From assembly GCA_946406115.1 (NCBI GenBank), contig OX291545.1:23307153-23371152 (forward strand): 64,000 nucleotides of DNA, read 5' to 3'. The notes under the pieces were generated by a model. The model was not told where the DNA came from. It saw nothing but the letters and a program-made list of their open reading frames with translations, and ran no database searches. Both the position numbers and the translations under genes were made by a program. This DNA is from Apoda limacodes. Taxonomy: Eukaryota; Arthropoda; Insecta; Lepidoptera; Limacodidae. Shown one piece after another: positions 28,201-37,200 of this stretch; the stretch's first letter is position 1, and the number at the start of each line of letters is the position of its first letter.

Positions 28201-31200
28201 ATATGCGACAAAAGTAACCGTATTTGGATATTATTTTATTGCATTGACTATAAGTATTTGATATTAATTTCAACTTGATACCTCGACGCGTTCTTGAGTA
28301 AAAGGGTATTGTCAGAAAGACAAACATTTTATTTTAATGCAAATTAACAAATTTCGGATTTTTCCTACATTTGTGATGTAAGGCGTGTAAAATTCTATGA
28401 TTCTAGGAAAACGGGAAGTACCCCATAGGTTTTGATTTATTTGTGAATGCCAGAATATGCGACAAAAATGGCCGTATTTAGGCCGTACTTTTTTATTGCG
28501 TTGATTTTGCAGCTTGAATTTTTTACAGCTTTAAGGGACCGTAAACCTTAGTATTTGATATTAATTTCAACTTGGTACCTTAACGCGTTGCTGAGAAAAA
28601 GGGTCATCATTGACAGGCAGACAGACAGACAGACAGACGGACAACAAAGTGATCCTATAAGTTGCTTTTGAGGTACGGAACCCTAAAAACAGAAGTGTCT
28701 TTTGTTTAATTACAAAACTTAACTAAAAAATAAATTAATCTGTTTGTAGTTTTGTGTGTACGAATTTTATTGGTATTACGTATATTTTGGTGTTATTTAC
28801 TCTATATTGGTAGAGTGATTTTCTTGTTAATATATCGAGGTAAAACTATTATTTTCTTATATAAATTTTTCAAACAATAAAGAAATTTTTCTTTTCTGAT
28901 CTGGTGAAATAAAATTTTCGTCAGGCGGGTCAATATCACCCAAAATGTAGGCGTCTAAAATATATGAGCTTCCGCACGCAGGGGAGAACGTAGGAATTAT
29001 AGGACAACATACGATTGTGTGTTTTAATGTTATCAATAGCAAAAGTATATATGTATATGTCATATAAGGACTGCGTCCAAAAGATAAACTTTTGTTACCA
29101 AAGTGAAACCCATGTAAGTTCACAGCTCTTGAAGATGTCCGTTTTTTCACCGGATGTATAAGTCATCTTTGGTTGTATAATGGGTCATAATGAGAGCGTG
29201 TACATGTGACGGATGACGGATATTTGTGTTAGTAGTTTTCAAGGGCTCTAAAACTAGCCGCTGGCTCAACATAGACCCGTATGTAATTCAATAATAATGA
29301 CGAGGTAAACAACGACAAAATATTAAATTTGTTATAGGCATTAAATGAATCGTCAAAAAATATGATAAAATTTACTGAGCGCCATTTTTATTACACTTAA
29401 TAAAAAAAAAAGAAAAACAAAACGGAGACTTGCATCGAAAATGTTATGATTGTCTTTTGTTTGGATTACGACGCAATAGTAATATGGTCTGAGCAAGTGA
29501 ATCATTGGAAATCGATTCCAACATTACTTAGTAACAAACAAGTCTGTTTACTGAACAACTATAAAGTTGCCCGTATGATTTGATATTTCCCCTTGTATAA
29601 AGCGGTGAAACTAATTACAATTTCTTTCAGTATTTTTTACCCTCTTTAGGAGATGATTTTCTAAAAAATCCTATAACACGTCTTTCATTATTTATTTTAT
29701 TTCCTTATTATTATAGCTTTTTTTTTGAAAAATAACCATTCCCTACAAAGATTCACTCCCTTTTATGAGGGAAGGAATTCAGGGGAGTTTGAACCCTAAC
29801 CTGCCAACGGCCATATCTTAGAGGATAATTTTCGAAAAACACATTATTTCATAAGTTTTAACCAAAAACCTACCAATTTTAAATCCATAACATATCTCAT
29901 ACACACTTCCAATTCCTACTCCTTTGAAGAATATTTTTTGCAAAATAGTTTCTTAATGGAGCCTAATGTTATAAAAGGAACCTAATTCAAAATTCTAAGT
30001 TTCTAACTCCAGCAGTTTAGGCGGTGGGTGGATGAATCAGTTAACAGTACGAGACTCTATTCATGAGCATAAATCTATCTGGATATCATAATTATCGTGT
30101 TAATAGCATTAATACATTCATACGTGGGTGTTTTTGTATTCCCTATAAGATAATTTTTACGAGTAAATGATTAATTATTTTGTGACCGCGACTTGTCTAC
30201 ATGGAATTTGTTGGTAATTTTGCAGTTTTACCATCTTAGGATTTTAAAATATATCATTGTTATACCTACGTCTAAGAAAACGTGGAAGATTCTAAAACAG
30301 GTTGTGCATACAGGCTTACATTCCTAGGGGGACCCTATTACTAATCCTATGTTGTCTGTCCATCCAACCTTTAAAACAACTTTAGTAAGTAGGCTAATTT
30401 TTGAAGTGAAAACTATCGGCGTTGTGCACTTTTTTGTAATGGGTAAAAAATGTTAAACTCGCGTCAGGTCACCTGCCCTGTAGAAAATTCGTAAGACGGA
30501 ACTCGCGTTAGGACACGTGACCTTTATTATCATAAGGTTAGTTTTCATTTCTAGTATATGGCGATTATGAGTAGTACAGGGAGATTGGATATGGGATTTT
30601 AATTCTATGACGGATTGAGATGTCAAATATACTGCGTCAAAAAGAAAATAAACAAACATTATTATTTATAATAAATAAATATGTATACGAAGTGATGGGA
30701 AGTAAACAGCTGGTATGATTTCACTTCGGCCGGCACTCCCGGAGTGCATCCCGTTTGTTTTTAGAGAATGTATTATTATGCCGAATTTTCTAACGTACCT
30801 ATAATAAAAAAAAAAACAAAAAGTAAAAATCTAGGGGGGTACCTAAACAAGATACTGTCTTTAGTTTTTTGCTTTTATACTTGGAGTTTATTATGCATTC
30901 AGTGGCACGGAATCTTCACCAAGCCCTTATCAATTCTTTACAGCAAACGTTTCTTTGGCAAGTAGGTCGAAAAATGTTCAACTTTATTTAAGGAGGGAAT
31001 TCATTGAGGTTAAGTGTGCTGCGGTGGTTTTAACTTAGTCGAATCGCGTCATTTGAGCAAGAAGTTCTATTTTGAAATTCGGAACTCTGAAAATGCACGG
31101 TCTATCTTACTAAACTGTTGTACTATTGTGATTTTAATTCAAGACTACCGTGACTTTATTTCCAGCAGAAGTTGTCTAAATCGTAGCCAAGGGCTGGCTC

Positions 31201-34200
31201 AACGCGAGGTGGCTATTGCGTTTAGCGTTCCGTGGTCATCAATGCCATACGCCAAAAAAACTAAAAAGATTCGCTACCGGCTCCAAATCATCAAAGGTGT
31301 AAACGTAAGTGAGCGTACGATAAGGAAACGTATGAAGCGAAGTAAATTTAAAAACACGCCGGCCAGTACATGGTCCCGAACGGCTCAGACAAAATTGAGC
31401 AGCTTGGCTTCAGTTCGCACCTGTTTCGTAGCCTTAATCAACCAAAAGCTGGCACAATGAGAGATAGCCAATGCGATTAGCGTTCCTTGGTCATCAATGC
31501 CATACGCCTAAAAAACTAAAAAGATTCGCCAGCGGCTCCAAATCATAAAAGGTGTAAACGTAAGTGAGTGTACGATAAATAAATATTATTACCGGTTGCG
31601 GGAAAGGTAATTAAGGTTTGGAAAAGGAGTCCGAAGCGAACAGAAGCGTCAGAGGAAGGTTTTTAGTGATTACATTCTGGGTATCACCAAGCCTGTTCCT
31701 TGACATTTGGCGCGATTGGGCCAATTAAACGTATATCGGGTCTGATATACGTAGAGCCGCGGTGTCCTGAGACTGTCATACGTGATGCTGTAATTTACAC
31801 CGAGCAAGTAAAGAGAAAAACCGTTACCACTATGGATGTCGTCTACGCGTTTAAACGCCGGAAATGTAAGCTCTGTCTCTTAGTATAACAATACCCTGTA
31901 TCAGGCAATAAGCCCTTTCATAACAAGTCATCATTGTACGAAATAAACATTTATAAAGTTTGATTTTTTTTTATTAAGTTGATTTGTGTGATGTGTGAGG
32001 TGTGTGAGTTATTTAACTATTTGACATGCTGATGGGAAAAGTATAGTTAAAATACATCTATAAATTACATGCGAGTATAAGATAGATAAATAAATACATA
32101 AGTTGAAAATAGTTGAGTAATAAATTACAAGATAATTGATTGGTTATCCACATTTTTGCAACAAATTCTCTATTTCATCAGTTTATGTTTTGTAGCAAAT
32201 GTATAAGAGTCTTCGTACAATAATGATGTGTTATAGGGTAAATATTTGTGTGTTTATTTATTATAATGTAAAGCTTTCCTGACTGAGCGACATACTGTCT
32301 CCCCTGGCAAATGTTTATTTTACATGAGTTTAAGCTATCATGTCCATCCCTTTTTTCTGTTATTATTGGGACGGGAATTATAAGTTAGAGATTTGTGATA
32401 TTTTAGTATAGTTTAAAAGCATGTATAATTTTCTTACCAAGAGAAGATTACAGTCTTGATATAGTTGGGTAGTAGGGAAACGATAAGGTTTACAATACAT
32501 CACCTAATTCTAATTGTAAAAAGTTAATTTTTGTGCATCCGCCCCATACAGGGATACAATACTATACACAAAACTGATTGTACTAGTGACAGATATATTT
32601 GTTATAAAGTGAAATTGTGGCAACATGCCTTAAAGGTTTGAACATTCAAATAAGTTTTCTTGTTCTGCTCATAATTATTTAAATGTGTGAGTGCCAGGTT
32701 AATCTTTCGTGTACTAATACACAAGTATTTAGTAATTGTAACATTGTTAATAAGGGAGCAGATAATCACTATCCAGTTTTCTGTCACAAGTCTGAATTTT
32801 AATTTTAAAGTTGTGTTAGGTTGTATATTATTATTGTAGATATAATGTGTTTTATTAGTATTGAGTGTTAATAAATTATTATTTAACCAGTTTCGTATCT
32901 TTCAACGTTTTCTAAGTAAAACAATAGCTGTGTCGTCAACATAAGAAAATATTTGACCATGCTTAATTTCGATATTACAAAGTTCATTTATATAGATCAA
33001 AAATAGAGTAGGTCCAACTACGCCAAGTCCTGGGGGTACTAACATTAACTTTCTCACTCGTATATTTTCTATTTTAACTCGTTGTTTTTCCCATAAAGAT
33101 AGTCTTTAAGTAAAGCTAGAGGAATCCCTCTTATAACTTTGTTTTTAAGCTTTTTCTAATAATGTGATGAAATCCCGGTCCTTTGTACTTTGACTTTCTA
33201 GATTTTCGTTTTTCTTTTTCAGTTCTTCATTCTGACTTGTGAGAAAGGCAACTGAATTCTCAATGTTTCGATTAATCTGCTGAATATACTTAAGTGTGGG
33301 TGTAATTGCTTTAAGTTCCTTTTCCTGTGTGGTTGGAGACGAAATCATATCCTTCATTTATGCCTTAAAGGTGTCAGATCCGGTCTCGTACTCGTCGACC
33401 CGTTTTCTTTTGTTTCGTGGAGTAACGAAGAAAGGCGGAGTACTAATATCTGACCCTTTTTCAATTGAATTGATAATCGATCAAAATCGAATTGACTGCG
33501 ATCAGTCTAATGAGTTACCTATTAATTTCCATCTTTAGAGCGCACTGAAAACTATACAAAATGTAAACACTGCACAGGAGTTCTATTCGTTCAATCAACA
33601 GGTCAGGTCGAGCGCTAATTTTATTACTGCATATAAAGTGGGCAAGAAGTCTGTACCGTTCAGTTATATCGAAGTAGGCGTTGCCGAAAGTAGACACTCG
33701 CTGTTTACGTACACTGCAAATGCAGGCTTACTAGGAGATCATAACTCAGTAACAGTACTAGCACAAACGATTGCCATCACGAGTTTTGACATCTTTAACA
33801 ATTATGCACTCCTAATTTTATATGTGACTAGACTTTACCAGCGACTCCACCCGCCCTAAATTCGGTTATCGGCGTGAAACTCCTTAATTAACTCCAATTA
33901 ATTAATTAATAAATTATGCTATTGCATGCTTTAGGTGCAGCAATAGTTTGTTTAACTCTGTTATAGTTATTCTCGCAGGAACTTTTGATTTTTAGGGATA
34001 AACAGTAGCCTATATGCTATTTCAGGACCTAACCTACATGTATGCCAAGTTTTATCCCGATCCGTCCAGAGGTTGAAGCGTGATTAAGTAACAAACATCC
34101 ATCCAGACATACAAACTTTCCCATTTTTATTATTAGTAGAATTTATCTGTTACAAAACAAATATTTATTTCATGAAACAAAGAGACACAGGTTAATTAAC

Positions 34201-37200
34201 ATGTTTACATCGAGTGGCGGTTCATGGGGAGGAGGATTAAAGTGTAAAATTGTAGCGCCATCTGTTGTTTTCTTAAGGAGGACATCTATCTGGATAAACT
34301 CAAAAACATTATTTGAAGACAAAATTTCATCTCAATCTTTAGAGCCGTTTTCAACCAATTCTATATATGTATATAGAAGAATAGCTCGTTTGAAGTATAG
34401 TTTTTTTTTAATTGTAATTCTATAATTAAAGAAAACAGGGTGAAAGAAAGGGATTTTAAATATTTTCGAAAAGACATTAATTTTATGGTCTGTCCAAAAA
34501 TATTTAAATTTTCTTTTATTGCATATAGAACTCTCATGATAGTTAATACAAAACGTACCCATTTTTATGCCTTTTAGAGTTTCTTCTTTAGTGGTAAAAT
34601 CTTATATCTGAGATTAGATAAGTAAATTTTATATTTTATTAGATAGAAACTAACTAAAAATATTTAAACAAATAAATAACTTTTGAATAACGTTATTACC
34701 TACCCGCTGTTGTTATCTCGTTAGTCAATATCATTTCATTTGTTATAAATAACTTGTTAGAACAACGTGACTGTGAAACCTGATTGCATTTACGCTCCTT
34801 TGAACCAAAACTCCATTACAAAGTTTAATTAAGTTATTTTCGGTTTATTTACAGGTTAATGTTTTGTAGCAAATCCAATTTACAATGCCTAATCCAAAAT
34901 AAAACTTATGAAAATGAATGACTATAAAAAAAATATTTAAACATTTAATTTATATTTCAGACAAAATTTTAATTAAATATGATGAGTGCCACTGGCGTCG
35001 TGAGGGTTTCTTACGTATACAAGATTAAAAGAAACAACCCAAGTGAAATAAAACACGTGACACATGACTTATTTGATTATTTTAATAATAACTGTTTCAC
35101 CGATCCCTTCCATTGTGTATAGCAAAAAACTTATTACCATAGTTGATACAGCTCTTATACAAATGTATGTAAAAGGGTCTATTTTTAATATTTCGTTTTC
35201 ATCATAAGTCATAGCTAGTGAATGCAAGATAATGGTTTAAAATTTTTTTACAAGGCTTATGGGACACAAACCTTAGTAGGTACTTATCTTTCGTACTTAA
35301 CATTAATATACTCTTATGCCTCTAGATGTTCTAAAGAAAAAAAGTAACCATTACGAAGATATATTATAAGTTTCCTATAAAAAGACAAACTTACGGACAG
35401 ACTGACTGAAAACGTAGTAATCCTAAAAGATTATAAAATATTTCTATTTTTACCAAATGAATTTAGTAACAACATAATATAAACGTATTTATTAAACCTA
35501 AAACTTTTTACAAACTAATCCATTTAGTGAAAATAAAATGGCCACAGGCAGTTATAAATAAAAACTTTATTCTGTTTTCCTGTCTAAATGAGGCCTAAAC
35601 TAAATATTAAAAATAGTTTGATGGAGAGTTAATTTATACTGTCGTGTCTCACAAATACAAAGATGAGGGATAGGGTAAACATACAGGGAAAACCAAGTCA
35701 TTACAGTACCTGCATTAATAAAGAACAGTTTAATTAACGACTAAAAATATTAACACATAAGTGTCTACGAAGTACTTGTAGTTAGTGTAAAGGGCCATTG
35801 AGGAATACTAAGCCAACATATTTCAAAAATGAGTACAGACGACAAAGATAGTTTAAAAGAATAGTATGAACTGAACACAATTACTGTTATGAAAGTCGTG
35901 AATAGAAAAAAATTCAAATCACATACGTTTCGAAAAGTTTTGAAGTTTGAAATTGCCCAGAATTTCCAATTTTATTTCATAATAATTAATATCATAAATA
36001 CATCATGCCTATTACATGCAAGTTATAAACAAAAACCAATTGCCACCTCGTTCGTCAAAATGCAATGGCTGGCGGGATAAAAGGAAAGTAAAAAAACAGA
36101 TAATAATATATGCCTGTATACTATATTATAATATTATTACATAGAGTTAGCTATGTTACTCGTTTTGTAAGCTGTAACGCAGTCGGTTAATAGCAATAAC
36201 TTGGACTCAGCAATATACTGAAGAGCCATAAAATTTACAAACTATCACAAGTACAAATGGGCATTATTTTGTCCCTGGTCTTTTTTTTTACAAAACCCTT
36301 AGGCTTCCACTGAACTGACTATGATAGGTCGGTTAAGTTTTAAAAAAAGGTGCCTATGCAAATTTTTATACAATCTTCCATTTTTGACGGCTGGTTAACG
36401 TCAAAGTTAGTTGGTGCAACCCAACCTTAGTCCAGCACATACACCGTTGTGTCAGAGACAGTGTTGTGGCGGTGGACTAACCACCTGTTGGTTGGTAAAA
36501 CGAGGCTGTTCTCCACATTGTGGTGTGGTTGTGTGACCAGTCACTGGTTAACCCTTTCCGGAAAAAAAACGTCGAAGTGACGTTATACTAACATACATAC
36601 ATATCACAGGTACCTATCTAAAAACAACTTCGCCTTGGTATATTTTGGAAAGATTGCAAATTATATTTCAGTGAGTTTCAATCTTCATACACAATATAAC
36701 CGCTCTCTCAACCCATTATTTACTTATTCGAGTGAAAGACGTCATCGGAGTTAATGGGCGGTCAAATGAAAGTTACTGGCAGTTTTATTCTTCAGCGACT
36801 AAGCAATACTTTCGTACCTACTTAATTACAAAGTGGCAAGATCACTAACAACTACCTACTTAGTATACCTACCTAGCTATAGGTACTAGTACCTACGTAC
36901 CAGGTACTTACCCACGTACCTATTCTACGAAGCAGCCTAACAAAAAACATAATTGAACACTTATAAAACATTCGAGCATATTGCTCTTACTAAATGCCCT
37001 TGCTTTATTTTTAGTTACGCCTTTATTTTATTAAACGCAATTTGAGCTCAAGTCACGTACAGCATGTTGATTTGTGCCGAAATTTGCCAAGCTTAGACAA
37101 AGTTTAACATAACAAATATTATTTTAGGCAGTGTTTCAGACTTTTAGTAGGTACCTAATAACGTTAAAGTATGGTGGTATATTTACATTGCATGTCAAGC

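Noticed and set aside
28857..29150. 97-codon minus-strand frame ([20 protein letters not shown]...)
   Set aside because: No recognisable family and no splice context.
31014..31175. N-terminal part of the frame leading into the Tc1-like fragment
   Set aside because: Unlike transposase and low in coding character; only the part from about 31176 is supported.
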